From NCBI RefSeq assembly GCF_032854445.1, contig NC_088302.1:40306191-40370190 (forward strand): 64,000 nucleotides of DNA, written 5' to 3'. Each line of letters begins with the position of its first letter. The first letter of the stretch is position 1. A model generated the notes under the pieces. It was not told where the DNA came from. It saw nothing but the letters and a program-made list of their open reading frames with translations, and ran no database searches. Shown piece by piece: positions 22,738 to 34,369 of the stretch. The position numbers and the translations under genes are program-made. This stretch comes from Liolophura sinensis (lineage: Eukaryota > Mollusca > Polyplacophora > Chitonida > Chitonidae).

Positions 22738-25112
22738 GTGAGCTGTTGGAAGGTTAGAAAGCATTTGAAACAAGATATATGCGTACTCTTTACGTCGTAT
22801 CACCTGCATGCACTTTGTGTGGTGCAGTTTTAGATATATTGTACCCTTTTTATAAAGCTAGGCCTATATATGGGTTATTCCAGCGCAGTGAAACAATGTT
22901 CATTGTATACTGGTACTTAATTTCCTGAGGACAAATGTAGATTTTATGGATGTCCTTTAGCCGTGTATACCTTCTGTTCCGGTTCTGTTAGTTTACTAAT
23001 AGCCTCCTTGCGGATATTTGTACTACAGAACTATCTAATTCGGATCAGCACGGTAGTTGAAACAAGCACAATATAAATCTACCATGTTAAGCTAGGAGAA
23101 TTAATCTATTTTTTATAACAATTCGTATAATTACATGTGCATGTATTTGCATCAGTCGTGCGTGGAAAACGTCATCATATGTAATTTGTTCAGTCAAGTG
23201 GGCTAGCTAAGTACTTGAAACAAGAAACTACAGAAACTCCATTTCAAGTCTTGTACAAGTTAACGAAAGACAGAAACAGCTCATTTAATCGTTGATGTTA
23301 TTGTCGTGCGTTTTACATGTGGAAAATGCAGAAGGCTTGATCCAGTCAACAAATGTTTAACTTGAACACAAATGCTTCTTTATGGTTGCTTGGTCCATCA
23401 TTTTTGGTGATGATAAATTTTAACAAACAAAACTTGATTATATATATGCGCAAACATCCAGTTTTGTGGTTAGCGCGCTAGCTCAGCGCAATGACCCAGA
23501 GCCTCTCACCAATACAGTCGCTGTGAGTTCAAGTCCAGCTCATGCTGGCTGCCTTTCCGATCATACGTGGGAAGGTCTGTCAGCAAACTGCTGATGGATG
23601 TGGATTTCCCCCGGGCTGTGCCCGGTTTCCTCCCGCCATAATGCTGGCCTCCGTGGTATAAGTGAATTATCCTTGAGTACGGCGTAAAACACCATTCGAA
23701 GAAATAATAAATAAATAAATCCAGTTTTGTTACATCTCAAGGCTTTAAGTCAACAGGCTTTTCTATACTTATGTGGTTACTTTGAGATCGAACAAACGTC
23801 TGTCCCGATTGATAATTAGATCCTAGGATGCAATTTTACGGATTTTCTTTTACGTTTGGTGAAACGCTCCGTGAAATCAGTGAATACCTACACATTTGTT
23901 CAGAGTGTGTGAAAGCTAGTTTTTTTTTTTTTTGCTTCTTCGTGAGAAACTGTTCATGTTGAGCACTCATGTTTTACGTATCGGTGTAAATTTTGAGGTT
24001 TTACATAAGAATGAACTCATTTCCTGATTTCAGGTTAGAACTGCAAGTGAGAATCAACATATCCGTCATGTACCGGAAGCGACGCAACCCATGAGAAAGG
24101 GACGAAAACGTCCACGAAACTCCTCTGACACGACTTCACGTAGTCAGCCACTTGCCAAGAGAGGTCCTGGAGCCAAGCCTGTTGAAGAACGGGCAAAGAA
24201 AGTTCCGACAACGAAGCATGGTCTTGGAAGTTCGTCTGCCATTGCTGATGCGACCAGACGAGACAAACTTGGCCCCGGCACCAAACCTCGGGCAAGACTT
24301 GAGACCATTGAGAAGCCACCGATAACTACAAGTTTTCTTGAAACCACCGTTCCTTACGTAAACCCTGAGAAACTCAGTCTACAGAGAAGGAAGGAGGGCA
24401 GGTGAAGGTATTCGGGGAAGGAGAGTACGGGTACGTGGTTAGAGGCGAGTACAACCCGGCAGGTGCTGAAATTGCCGACGTGGTAGTCAAATACGTCAAG
24501 AATGGCAAATCGGACCTGGAAGAAATCACACACGAAGCCCGCATGCTGGCGTATCTGTCCGACACAGGGTGTGTGCCGAAAGTTTACGGTCTCCTGAGGG
24601 CAAAGACCAAGAAAAACGAACCTGCCATTGTGCAGGAGTGTGTAGGTGACGGACTGAGCTTAAGAGACGTTCTAAAACTGAAAGCCGCTCAGTCTACTTG
24701 GGTGAAACTCTGTCTGCAGTCTGCTGAAGCACTTCAGAAAATTCACGCCAAGGGCGCTCTGCTCAACGACATCAAACCGGACAATATGATGGTGGATTGT
24801 TCCCGCGTGGGAAACAATGTCCGGTTCATCGACATGGGAATGGCTTCTCACACGTACGGTATCTGCTACCAGTGTGATCCATCAATGGACTTGAGCCGTC
24901 ATCTGGCACCGGAAGTGAAGAGAGGCGGTCTGACCTCTGAACTATCCGATATTTACAGTCTTGGCAAGGTCATCGAAGACATTGGACACAGGGCCAGGAA
25001 CGCTCAGTTATACGTCATCGGGCAATTGATGACGTTTGAACATCCCACTCAAAGATGCAGCTTAGAGTCTGTGATAAAACTTCTCAAAGACTTTGCCAGT
25101 CGGTTGGCTTAA
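22576..25112 (+). CDS. Divergent protein kinase-like gene, two exons, frame broken before the kinase domain
   Basis: Exon 1 is 22576-22737 and exon 2 is 24034-25112, joined in phase 0. The N-terminal 54 plus about 120 residues are basic and low-complexity with GPG[AT]KP repeats, suggesting a nuclear or disordered tail. The kinase domain (about 236 residues in the second frame) has a glycine loop GEGEYG, Lys in DVVVKYV, Glu in THEARML, a catalytic loop LLNDIKPDN (HRD changed to LND, with Asp, Lys and Asn kept), DMG for DFG, APEV, and SDIYSLG in helix F. The key catalytic residues are present, so activity is possible. The upstream frame stops at 24403-24405, while the kinase frame is open only from 24369. 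This is a one-base indel, an assembly error, or an unseen splice. I do not recognise the family. Confidence 0.75.
23468..23718 (+). mobile_element. SINE-A, full copy with 12-bp target-site duplication
   Basis: It is flanked by ATCCAGTTTTGT at 23456-23467 and 23719-23730. The tRNA-like head has TTAGCGCGCTAG (A-box-like) and GTGAGTTCAAGTCC (B-box-like). The body carries TTTCCCCCGGGCTGTGCCCG and it ends in (AAAT)n. It lies in the kinase gene intron. Confidence 0.92.
24034..25112 (+). CDS. Kinase-like gene exon 2 (kinase domain, frame change inside)
   Basis: The acceptor CTGATTTCAG leads into 123 codons of basic sequence to a TGA at 24403. The kinase domain continues in another frame, open from 24369, to TAA at 25110-25112. 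In the kinase frame (counting from 24402) Lys30, Glu45, Asp123, Lys125, Asn128, Asp144, Ala-Pro-Glu 169-171 and Asp183 match the expected kinase positions. At about 245 residues the domain is short but includes both lobes. GC content is higher than in the surroundings, as for coding sequence. Confidence 0.75.
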
Positions 25113-25887
25113 ATTATTTCAAATTATGAACAAAGCAATACAGGTATCCATGTATATAAAAAAAAATCCGTTTCATGCAAATTAACCTTAACCAAATGCA
25201 TTGGATTCAATAATGCGCAAGAATTTTAAAACATTTTGTTTATGGACTATCCCCAATCTCTTTCACATTGAAAAAGTCAGAGGCTTTTTCTGTACTTCAC
25301 TGTTATGTAAATTACCAGCATATGCCGTCCTTTACCATATGTGTGCACGGCAAGGTAGCAAATATCCAGCTTAGCAGATATATGCTATATAGGCGTGTAA
25401 TATGACGATATTGTACGGGCCTAGCTATTGTGACATCAGGCTAACAACCCATAATTCAAGATGGTAAACAACATCTTCGAATACATATGATACAGCGTTA
25501 TACTCAGCCCTAGCTTCCTTCTGGGTGTATTTCACAGTACAGAATGTGACACAGCGGTCCCTATAGATTTTCAGCCTGTACGCTTGATAAAGTAGCGAAT
25601 TCAAGAATTTGAAAATCTGCTTGCCTGCTCATCATCAGATGTGTAGTATACATAATGAAAGGTGAGATTTTGATTATCTTTGGCAGCTCGTTTTTGCCAA
25701 TGTGGCTAACAATAAACATCAAGATTATAGTCTTAATATCATTGCTATACCTGTGAATATTGTATAAATACTGGTAAACTTCTAGTTACAAACGTGAGTA
25801 TTCATTTAACCATAAACATGCTCACAGTGAAAAGATTGTTATTCAATCCATAAGATTGATTTTCTGTATGGATATTTTTTTTTTTAG

Positions 25888-25893
25888 AATAAA
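25888..25893 (+). terminator. Candidate polyadenylation signal of the kinase-like gene
   Basis: AATAAA lies 776 bases after the stop, followed by a T/G-rich stretch (TTGATGTATTTGCGTGTATT). Nearer, weaker variants are not compelling. Confidence 0.3.
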
Positions 25894-26484
25894 ACTTATC
25901 TGTAACCTCATTTGATGTATTTGCGTGTATTTTATTTATGTGAGTTTGTATTACTTTTTAATATAAACACGAGTTGGCGGACAGATTGCGAATTATGTAA
26001 GAGCAATAACGCAAGTCGGATTGTATTAATTTTGAATGACGTTGGACTCTGTAGTCAAGAATTTATTCAGAATTATACAGTGGCAGTAAGGTTTATGGGA
26101 AAGGAATCCAGAGTTTTTGGAGTAAACACCTGCAAATTATCACCAACCTATTCCACCGAGCTTTCTGTCACAGAAAGTTCAGTAAAAAAGTTCTGTGTAA
26201 TTCGTAGACTATCACTCTGAAGTTAAAATTCACAAGTTTGGCGAGAACGTTCTCATTAAAACCATGCAGGTAGAATAAACTGAAATCAAATCCTTCCATT
26301 TCCGTTGCGAAAATGTTATGGCCTGAGTTTTAATGGGATTGTCTCTATACACGTATATCCTAATTTGAAAAGCAGCTGGTGGAATGTGATAAGCCACCCG
26401 GGTTTAACAAAGCCACCATCAACTAGCACGAGTTGACCTGGAGCCTGTGTCCTCTCAGCTAAGGGACGGCTTGGCTGGAGCAAG

Positions 26485-26830
26485 AACACTATTTATTTAT
26501 CTGATTTTTATTTTACGCCGTGCTCAAGAATATTTCACTTATACGCCGGCGGCCAGCATTATGGTGAGAGGAAACCGGGCATAGCCGGAGAAAAATTTAT
26601 CTGATTAATGTTTTACATCGCAATCAAGAATATTTCGCTTATTCGACGGTGGCTAGCGTTATGGTGGGAGGAAACCGGGCAGAGCTCGGCGGAAACCTAC
26701 GACCATCCGCAGGTTGCTGGAACCTGCTTCCCACGTAAGGCCGGAGAAGAAGCCAGCATGAGCTGGACATGAACTCACCGCGGCCGCATTGGTGGCATCG
26801 CGCCGCGCTGGCGTCCAAAATCTCCATGGC
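26485..26830 (-). mobile_element. Two SINE-A copies on the minus strand, one truncated
   Basis: The first piece (about 26485-26585) and the second (about 26600-26830) both start with reverse-complement tail sequence (GTTTTACATCGCAATCAAGA, then ATATTTCGCTTATTCGACGG). Both contain GGAAACCGGGCA. Only the second reaches the tRNA-like head (TGAACTCACCGCGGCCGCAT). Confidence 0.8.
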
Positions 26831-26889
26831 CACAGCAGGCTTTAGTAGTACTGAATGACTGATTGTGATTTAAAGATGCTATATATATA

Positions 26890-27305
26890 TATCAGAGATT
26901 TTTGACCAAAATTCAATCAGTACAAATCCAAACGCATTTTTGCTGTTATATTAGAATAGAGCAAATAATTACCTTTCGCAAAATATCAACCGCCACTGAG
27001 CGCATGTTACCATTCAAAGTCGGCAACAAAGTTCCTAAAATTTATTAAGCGGATTGCGTTATATAACCTTTTTAAACTTTAGTTTATTTATTTATTTGAT
27101 TGGAGGTTTAGGCCGTACTGAAGACTATTTCACTTATACGACGGCAGCTCAAACATCAGAATCATTTTAACACTATAAATAGTGTATATATAATAATGAA
27201 GTCTGATATTTAAAAAATGCAGTAATTTGAACTATTCTAGGGGTAAATACAGAAAATTTGATTTCATTAGCAAATATGGATTATTTTCCAAAAAACTCTC
27301 AGTAT
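26890..27305 (+). mobile_element. Dispersed repeat D, copy 2, with a nested SINE
   Basis: It matches 52030-52335 (AATAATTACCTTTCGCAAAA, GTTACCATTCAAAGTCGG, GAAAATTTGATTTCATTAGC, then AAACTCTC). It is interrupted at 27082-27148 by a SINE-A piece. The ends (AGAGATTTTTGACCAAAAT against CCAAAAAACTCTCAG) look like imperfect terminal inverted repeats. Confidence 0.72.
27082..27148 (-). mobile_element. SINE-A tail fragment nested in repeat D
   Basis: TTTATTTATTTATTTGATTG, then GGCCGTACTGAAGACTATTT and CACTTATACGACGGCAGC is the SINE-A end on the minus strand. The flanking D sequence resumes at AGAATCATTTTAACACTATA. Confidence 0.75.
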
Positions 27306-27319
27306 ATACATGTTTTCCC

Positions 27320-27475
27320 TTTACTCGACAGTACATTGTGGAGAACTGTTGCATGTGAAAGCCCTGCCTGCAGATTTGCCAACGGTACCCCAGTGGCTGT
27401 TCGGTAAACCACCGACCTTCGCTGGGTACACTGGCTAACCTCCTGACTTAACGCTACAGCACGTGTACACGTGAT
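27320..27475 (-). mobile_element. tRNA-like SINE head fragment, minus strand
   Basis: On the minus strand AGGAGGTTAGCCAGTGTACC and AAGGTCGGTGGTTTACCG resemble the SINE head region. There is no clear tail. The 75-codon open frame here is not taken as a gene. Confidence 0.35.
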
Positions 27476-28344
27476 CTCATAGGTACAATATGCTAATAGA
27501 CAGTTCTGAGCCACATCTAGCCACACTGGTACCTGTTACAAACGCTCCGACGTACAAGCTCATCCAAACCAGCACAAACTCATTTGGCAAAGGCCAGCAG
27601 TCTTTAGAGAGGAGCCTTTAGATCTAATGAGATTAACGCTAGACTTGAACCAGTGTATTGGTTTTTTTGCATGTCAGAGTTATCCCCCCTGATGCGCCTG
27701 GTGCGCCAGCACATGGGCTTGCCGATGTTGATCCTGGCAAATGTGTATTTGAGCATTATTACTGATCTCATTCCAAAGCTGAACCACGTATATTCCAGGG
27801 GTTACGTCTGTGATGTTAAAGGTGTTATGTCAGATAATAACTTATTCTTGTAAAATCTGTGCGCATCTGCATAGGCGTACAGAAATATGCTAGATCCTGT
27901 CGTTTCTTTGATTGAAGGGTAGGACTATCCTGATGTCACGGTGGCATTTGTCAAAAGTGCCAACCTGTACTTGACTGTATCAATATCCCTATTTTACACA
28001 GCATAACAACCAGCCGATCCAAATAGTCCTTAGAACATATAGAGTATACAAACCTTATCAAGACTATGCACTAATTAAATCCTTTCTAATTATGTGGCAT
28101 CTTGTAAGATTCTTGACGAGCATGAGGAAATCGCCAAATTTTGAACGTAATCATGTAATGACACAGACTACGACACAAAACCAGCCTTGTGCATCTCTCT
28201 TCTGCATCCCATCAACATTTTCGGAAATGTCTGACGACAACTGTTTAATTATATAAAATATGATATTTTCAAAAAACACAGGTGGGGTACACTAGGTTAA
28301 CACATGAGTGTTGTTTTACTTGATAATTTATACATGTACATGTA

Positions 28345-28480
28345 TGTAAGAAATACAAAGAGGTATGCATGTTTTAGGCCATGCCATTGTCTTTATACAA
28401 AGAGATATGCATGTTTTAGTCCATGCCATTGTCTTTATACAAAGATATGCATGTTTTAGTCCATGTTATTGTCTTCAAAC
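28345..28480. repeat. About 37-bp tandem repeat, 3 units
   Basis: ATACAAAGA(GAT)ATGCATGTTTTAG, then (GT)CCATG(CC)ATTGTCTTT is repeated three times. Confidence 0.8.
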
Positions 28481-28683
28481 ACAAGAAGATTAATCTTAAT
28501 TACTGGTGGTTTTATATATGTTGTATATATTGATAACAGTTTATTTTTAGCCCATTATTATTGGGCTATAATATGTTTAGTATAAACCAAGACATGGTAG
28601 AAAACAAAATTTACCGATATCTGACATCAGGAAACCCTTAAATTTGAAATGCCATATTTGCATGTATTCTACAGTGTATTTCT

Positions 28684-28862
28684 CAGCCCATGCTGGCTTC
28701 CTCTCCGGCTGTACATGGGAAGGTCTGCCAGCAACCTGTGGATGGTCGTGGATTTCCCCCCAACTCTTCTCGGTTTCCTCCCACCATAATGCTGGCTGCC
28801 ATCGTATATGTGAAATGTTCTTGAGTATGGCGTAAAACACCAATCAAATAAATCAAATAAAT
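28684..28862 (+). mobile_element. SINE-A, 5'-truncated, with diverged target-site duplication
   Basis: The flanks ACAGTGTATTTCT (28671-28683) and ACCGTGTACTTCT (28863-28875) match at 11 of 13 positions. The element starts at CAGCCCATGCTGGCTTCCTC and ends CAATCAAATAAATCAAATAA. Confidence 0.85.
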
Positions 28863-28875
28863 ACCGTGTACTTCT

Positions 28876-30000
28876 ATGTCGTACTTTATAGGACTAACTG
28901 TTATAATGATATTATAATGATCTTATGATAATGTCACCATGTCGCAATGTTTGGTGAAAAAACATGAAAGAATAAGTTCTGCTGGGGGCAGGTGAACAGT
29001 TAACGTGGGGGTGGTGACGAGAAACATTTAATTAAGTATGGAAGGCCTTTGTGTAATCTACAGGAGTGTAACAGTGAAAAATTCAGCTTGAGCATAAATG
29101 GTCTCTGTGAACAGCTGGCCTGTGAAAAAGTTCCAGTCTGATTTCAGAGTGTGTACGGGCTTAGTTTGATCACGCTCAAAAAGCGTCTAAAAAGTCTATA
29201 TCTCAGTATTAATACCGGTTTGCATGTCAAACAAGGCATAACAGAAATTCACTAAAAAATTAAGGCTATTATAAATTGTGGTGTTGTGCTTTCAATCACA
29301 CTAGCATAATTTAAGACTAAGAAAGTGTTGATGTCGCACTGTAGGCCTTGAATGGGTACACAGATATATAATAGTCTTAGTGAACCATCAATCTTTTCCA
29401 CATGCTATACTGTGTCTGTAAGTACGTAGAAACATTACACATCGGTCCTTGACCTGGTTGTATATAGAAAAAATAAAGAAATGTTCACATCTCAGTCTGA
29501 AATCCATCTACACTGTGGCATGAGAAGCATCCATGCCAGTGTTTTCATTTTTCTTACAGTATGACAGAAACTTCAGACACCCAGATTTGTTCCACCAGTA
29601 GCGTGAGCGGCTAGTTTGTCATGAAATACAGCTTAGTAATCCAGTCTGTGGGCAGGCTTCACCTGTGTGATCAACATGTGGCTAGCATTCTCTTTCATAA
29701 ACAATTGTTATCCCATCTACATCAGCAGAATTATCATGCAATATTTTAGCACATTTTTGTTTTCTCTTTTGCCTTTAAACATTTTTGGTTATTTGCTCCC
29801 ATTGTAATAGCAAACATAATATTTGTGGGACTTTCATATTTATGAAATTGTTTTTTGTCTATGTTTTTGTCGACATAAATATTATTGTGCCCAAACAATA
29901 TCTGCCTTTGTCTTCTTGCCATGTCATTGCTCAGTATTGAATTGTTTGACAAAGAATTATAAGCAAGAAGTCTCCCTGAAAAGTTTTCTTCATAAGATTG
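28876..30000. other. Gene-free stretch, no recognised feature
   Basis: AT-rich sequence. Short open frames on both strands near 29750-30000 have no splice or domain support. Confidence 0.5.
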
Positions 30001-30119
30001 TCTAACTGCAAGGTTTTTAAAAAACGAAATCCTAATTGATCCCTTTTTATATGTTTTCTCTGCACTAGTTGTAAGTCAGCACTTCTCCCCCATGACCTTG
30101 ATTGCTCCCCAACTGTGTT

Positions 30120-30890
30120 TTCAGACCATTACTACTATTAGCATTACCATTGTTTTCCAGGAATATTTTATTTGTATTTCCCCTGACTAATACATTTGTT
30201 CCAGACATTTGTCTACATTCGTTTCCCATACTGTTACAGACCACTTCAATGAGCTAATGGTTAAAGCGTCGGCCTTTAAAGTCGGGAGATGCGAGATCAA
30301 ACCCTGGTTGGGTCATACCAAAGATTTCAAAAATGGTACTTGTTGCTGCCTTGCTTGGCGCTCAGCACTGAGAGGTTATAACAAGGAAACAGGGCTGGTT
30401 GGCCTGATGTCGGTATAATCTGACTGGGTAGGGTGTGTCTTCGGCATGATACTTCAGCGGTGGCAGCACTTTGTTGGCATGGACTCCTTCTGCCACAAGA
30501 AGATACAGTATATGTGCAAACATCTAGTGACTCTTCATCATCATATAACTGAAAAATTATTAAGTACGACGTTAAACCCCAAGAATACATACATACTGTT
30601 AAAACTGTCTTCCCCAGATTAGTACAGTGGTTTTCCATAGACTGTTACAATAATTTCCCTAAAGTAAAACAGTTATTGTGTTTCCCTAAACTGATAAACT
30701 GGTTTCCCTGACCTCTTATGATGGTTTCTGCAACCTGTTACACTATTATACTTTCAGCAGAATATTTCAGTAGTTTCACTAGACTGTTACATTGGTTTCA
30801 TTAAACTGTTACAGTGGTTTCCCAGACTGTTACAGTGGTTTCCCAGACTGTTACAGTGGTTTCCCAGATTGTTACAAAGGCATCCCTGTT
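30120..30890. repeat. About 22-bp minisatellite, old left part and homogeneous right end, split by a SINE
   Basis: Units are like CTGTTACAGTGGTTTCCCAGA. They are near-identical at 30780-30870 but strongly diverged from about 30595 and before 30237. The SINE-B copy at 30237-30591 sits inside. Confidence 0.75.
30237..30591 (+). mobile_element. SINE-B, full copy (355 bp) with 10-bp target-site duplication
   Basis: It is flanked by CATACTGTTA at 30227-30236 and 30592-30601. The tRNA-like head has GAGCTAATGGTTAAAGCGTC (A-box-like) and GAGATCAAACCCTGGTTGGG (B-box-like). The body has TGACTGGGTAGGGTGT and the end TACGACGTTAAACCCCAAG, with a short ATAC tail. Confidence 0.9.
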
Positions 30891-31962
30891 GTATTACAGG
30901 AGTTTGTTGAACCATAGGCCTTGTTTTTTTTTCACACATTTTATAATGCCCATTAGTCTGAACATGTACCTTCATTTTTTAGATAGTAGTAATTTTTCAA
31001 AATTCATGTCTAAGATTTTTACTTTAAACCACGAAATAGATACAATGATCTGACTCAGAAATTCTGTGATTATGACAATCTTACAGAATTACAATCAAAT
31101 GAAACATAAAAAAGTGTGCAAATTGTGCATTTCACTTAATGAGTTTAAAAGCGCAATAAAATCAAAATTTTAAGTCCAAATGCCAAACTTCGTTGGATTT
31201 TTTTGATACGTTTTTCAGGCCTCATGGCCATTCCAGTTGTTGGAAGAATCCTTCTGTGGTACTGTGATACCCTGTATCTAACCCTAGTGTGTGTGTTTAT
31301 TTGAACACTGTCAGTTTAAAGAATCTAAATGGTGATTTGTGCACGTGAAAACCCCAGAAAGTGTAGTACTTGTAGATGTATAGATGAAGTGTACATGTTT
31401 CCTAACTGTAGGCACACCCTGAAAGGCTATCTAAATGGACCTGTAGCTGTTTAGCACTTTCACTGTAAGTATTGATAGCGAGGGGTGTAAATTGGCCAAA
31501 ATCTCCTATTTCCTGTCCCATACCGAACCACAGGATTCCCGGATTTAAACATTCATCTTAATGGGTGTAGACTAGTGGCCTGAAGTGTGGTAGCTCTTTA
31601 TACTACTTAGCCAGAAATTAAGGAAGAGCCTTTTGAATTATTGTATGAAAAACGTTCTTATATTTCATATTTTTTATTTTAATGCAATCTGCACATGGAC
31701 TGCATTATCATATAAAATTAGTCTTGATTTTGCTTGTCATTCGTTAATGTCAGTTGGGTCCTGCACATGGTATACCAACACTACACCTACTTAAACACTC
31801 ACACAAGCAATGATAATTAATTGTCACATAGTCTATCCATAATATCTAGGCTTAATTTTGACTCAAGATTTCAACATTTCATTTGTCATCATCAGGAGTA
31901 GATGATGGCAAAATAAAAGTCCTGAAATGTTGAAGTATATGGTTTCTTCATATTAATAATTA

Positions 31963-32187
31963 GTGGATTATCATACCAGCGCAGCACCTCTCACCAATGG
32001 GGTTGCTATGTGTTCAAGTCTAGCTCATGCTGGCTTCCTCTCCATCCATACATGGAAAGGTCTGCCAGCAACCTGCGGATGGTCATGGGTTTTCCCCAGG
32101 CTTTGCCCAGTTTCCTCCCACCTTGATGTTGGTCATCGTATATAGATGAAAATTCTTGAGTACGGTGTAAAACACCAATCAAATAAA
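31963..32187 (+). mobile_element. SINE-A with 12-bp target-site duplication
   Basis: It is flanked by TATTAATAATTA at 31951-31962 and 32188-32199. It contains TCTCACCAATGGGGTTGCTA, AGCTCATGCTGGCTTCC and TACGGTGTAAAACACCAATC. The head is shortened. Confidence 0.9.
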
Positions 32188-32449
32188 TATTAATAATTAC
32201 CTGAGTTACCCTATGTAAACGAGTATTTTAGGATACGTTGTTATAAAGCCTTACAGGAGTGATATAGATGACATTTTCACCTTAGTAACACAGGTGTACA
32301 CATGAAGTCATTGGGATATCCATAAAACACCAATCAAATAAATAAATCAATGGGATGTCTTTCTATCAGGATGAGGGCAATAAAAGAACTTGATTATAAA
32401 CTGTAATTTATGGAATAAAATCCAGAATCTAGAATTGCACAATTCAACA

Positions 32450-32565
32450 GCTGGGTTTTCCTGGGCTCTGCCCAGTTTCTCCCATTATAATGCTGGCTGC
32501 CACCGTAAAAGTGAAATAGTCCTAAAACCTGGCATAAAATACCAATTAAATAAATAATTAAATAA
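32450..32565 (+). mobile_element. SINE-A 3' fragment
   Basis: TGGGCTCTGCCCAGTTTCTC, ATAATGCTGGCTGCCACCG and AATACCAATTAAATAAATAA match the right half. A further tail scrap (ATAAAACACCAATCAAATAA) lies at 32320-32345. Confidence 0.75.
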
Positions 32566-33196
32566 ATAAGAACCGCAGATGTTTATTGATGATTGTTATG
32601 TAATGTTCTGAGGCCTACACTACAAAGATGTTTTTAATAAATAGATACATTATTACAATTTACCAGGCCTGTTGATTCATTGTGTCAAGATATCAAGTTT
32701 GATTTAAATTATGTTTCTCCTGTTAAAAATGTAAGAAGATATTTTTGTCTGTATATCAGAATATTGTTACTATTTATTTCATTTGATATACTGATATAAA
32801 TTACATACATTGTAGTCACTGGGACAGCTACATCCTTCACTTTTCACTGTTATCATGGTAGGCACATGCAGCAATCTTGTAAAACCATTCTGAAGGAATA
32901 TATTCTGTATAAATTGTTGGAAGAACTTGAAGTATTAAGAAATGATCCGTTTACATGATATATATCAGAATAAACATAGTTTAACCTGAGCTTACTTTAA
33001 TATTTCTGCGTTTATATGTATATCTTGCACGATTTGTGGTACAGAAATATTGACTGATTTTATAACTGGGATGCTTTCTGTGCAAATTTATAGTGCTCAA
33101 AAATTAATTATAGGCCTATGAAATTTGCTTTCAGGCTGATGAGGTTCTTATTTTAGGATACATTGTTAAACATGACTGATTTTGCTCTTGTTTCAG

Positions 33197-33332
33197 AAGA
33201 GAAGAATGCATCATGATTCATGTTCTGCCTCCACCCTGTCCGCCAGGCCTCCACTGCGGAGGGAGTATCGAGTAACCGGTAAATCCAGCCTCACTCTCAC
33301 CGATGATGCTTCTGTCACATCACTTCACAAAG
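33197..33332 (+). CDS. Orphan coding-type exon, gene unknown
   Basis: A strong acceptor TTGCTCTTGTTTCAG and a fair donor AAAG|GTGGGTC bound an open frame (KRRMHHDSCSASTLSARPPL...) of 45 codons plus one base, entered in phase 0 and left in phase 1. The stretch is GC-rich against AT-rich flanks. It is basic and Ser-rich with no domain that I know. I find no partner exon nearby, so it may belong to a gene with very long introns or be a chance hit. Confidence 0.35.
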
Positions 33333-34369
33333 GTGGGTCAGCGTATACACCCTCATCCAAATTTGGTCTTTAAAAATGTTCATTTCCTGGAAAAATACTG
33401 CTGTGACTAATATTTCAGAAGTCAGCTACACATACTCCTAAAACTGTGTGGGTGTTGTATTAAAGTGTTTATCAGTATTTTAAAGACTTTATACAATAAC
33501 ACCCTGAGGGGAAGGATTAAATGGTAGTACATAAAGGGTGGGGGTTGGGGGGTAACCAGTTTTACTTTCCCAGTCTGTTGACAAGAAGAAGGCCATATTA
33601 TATTACAATGTCCTGTTTCTGAGGAATAAGATAGACTTGTTGAACGATATGTGCACTAAAACCATGTGTATTATTTTGAACATTTTTAGATGTTTATATC
33701 TACGGTTCTTTTATACCTGAACCTAAAAATTTACTTGCTTCCACAAACTGGAAACTTTATTCTGCAAGCACAAAGTTTTATAATATGCATTTCTACATTA
33801 TTAATTTTTGGGACTCAAACTTTCAACAGGAAGATAACTTTGAACTTGGAAGTGTTTATAGAAGGTAATTGTGACTGTATTGACATTATATATATATAAT
33901 AGGCTTGTGTACAGCAAATATTGATCAAACTTACTGATTAGGGCTAGGTTGTTCTAGTATATCTAGGAAAGGAATGGACAGTATTACAGGGCCGTTTATC
34001 AGAAATACAAATTACATTTAATCGGAAAATGGTTTTTTTTATCACATGTTGTAAAAATTGATCAATTTAAAGTGTATAACGTGTTGATCATTTAACCATC
34101 TTCTTGTGGCTGTGGGAATGCCGTTCATTTTCATTCTAAGTTTTGTCACAGTGTGCTGGGAAAAAAATTTACTGTAAGTCAGCTGAATTTTAATGTTAAA
34201 CTGCATATAGCGGTGATTTCTATTCTGGATGAATTTAATTTGGTGATGCAAATTATTGGTTTTCTGTGAATAGGTGTTTTACATGCATATATGCTGATAT
34301 ATATGGTTAGCCATCGGCCCAGGTTCTGTGTTTCATTGATGGTAACTATTGTCTACAACAGATACAGTG

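Noticed and set aside
24035-24347. Minus-strand frames opposite the kinase-like exon 2
   Set aside because: They are shadows of the plus-strand basic region and lack independent signals.
25912-26220. 102-codon plus frame with hydrophobic start and several Cys
   Set aside because: It could be a small secreted protein, but it starts downstream of a candidate polyadenylation site, has no promoter or splice evidence and AT-rich codon use. Left out as unproven.
27299-27526. 75-codon minus frame
   Set aside because: It overlaps a SINE-head-like sequence and has no other support.
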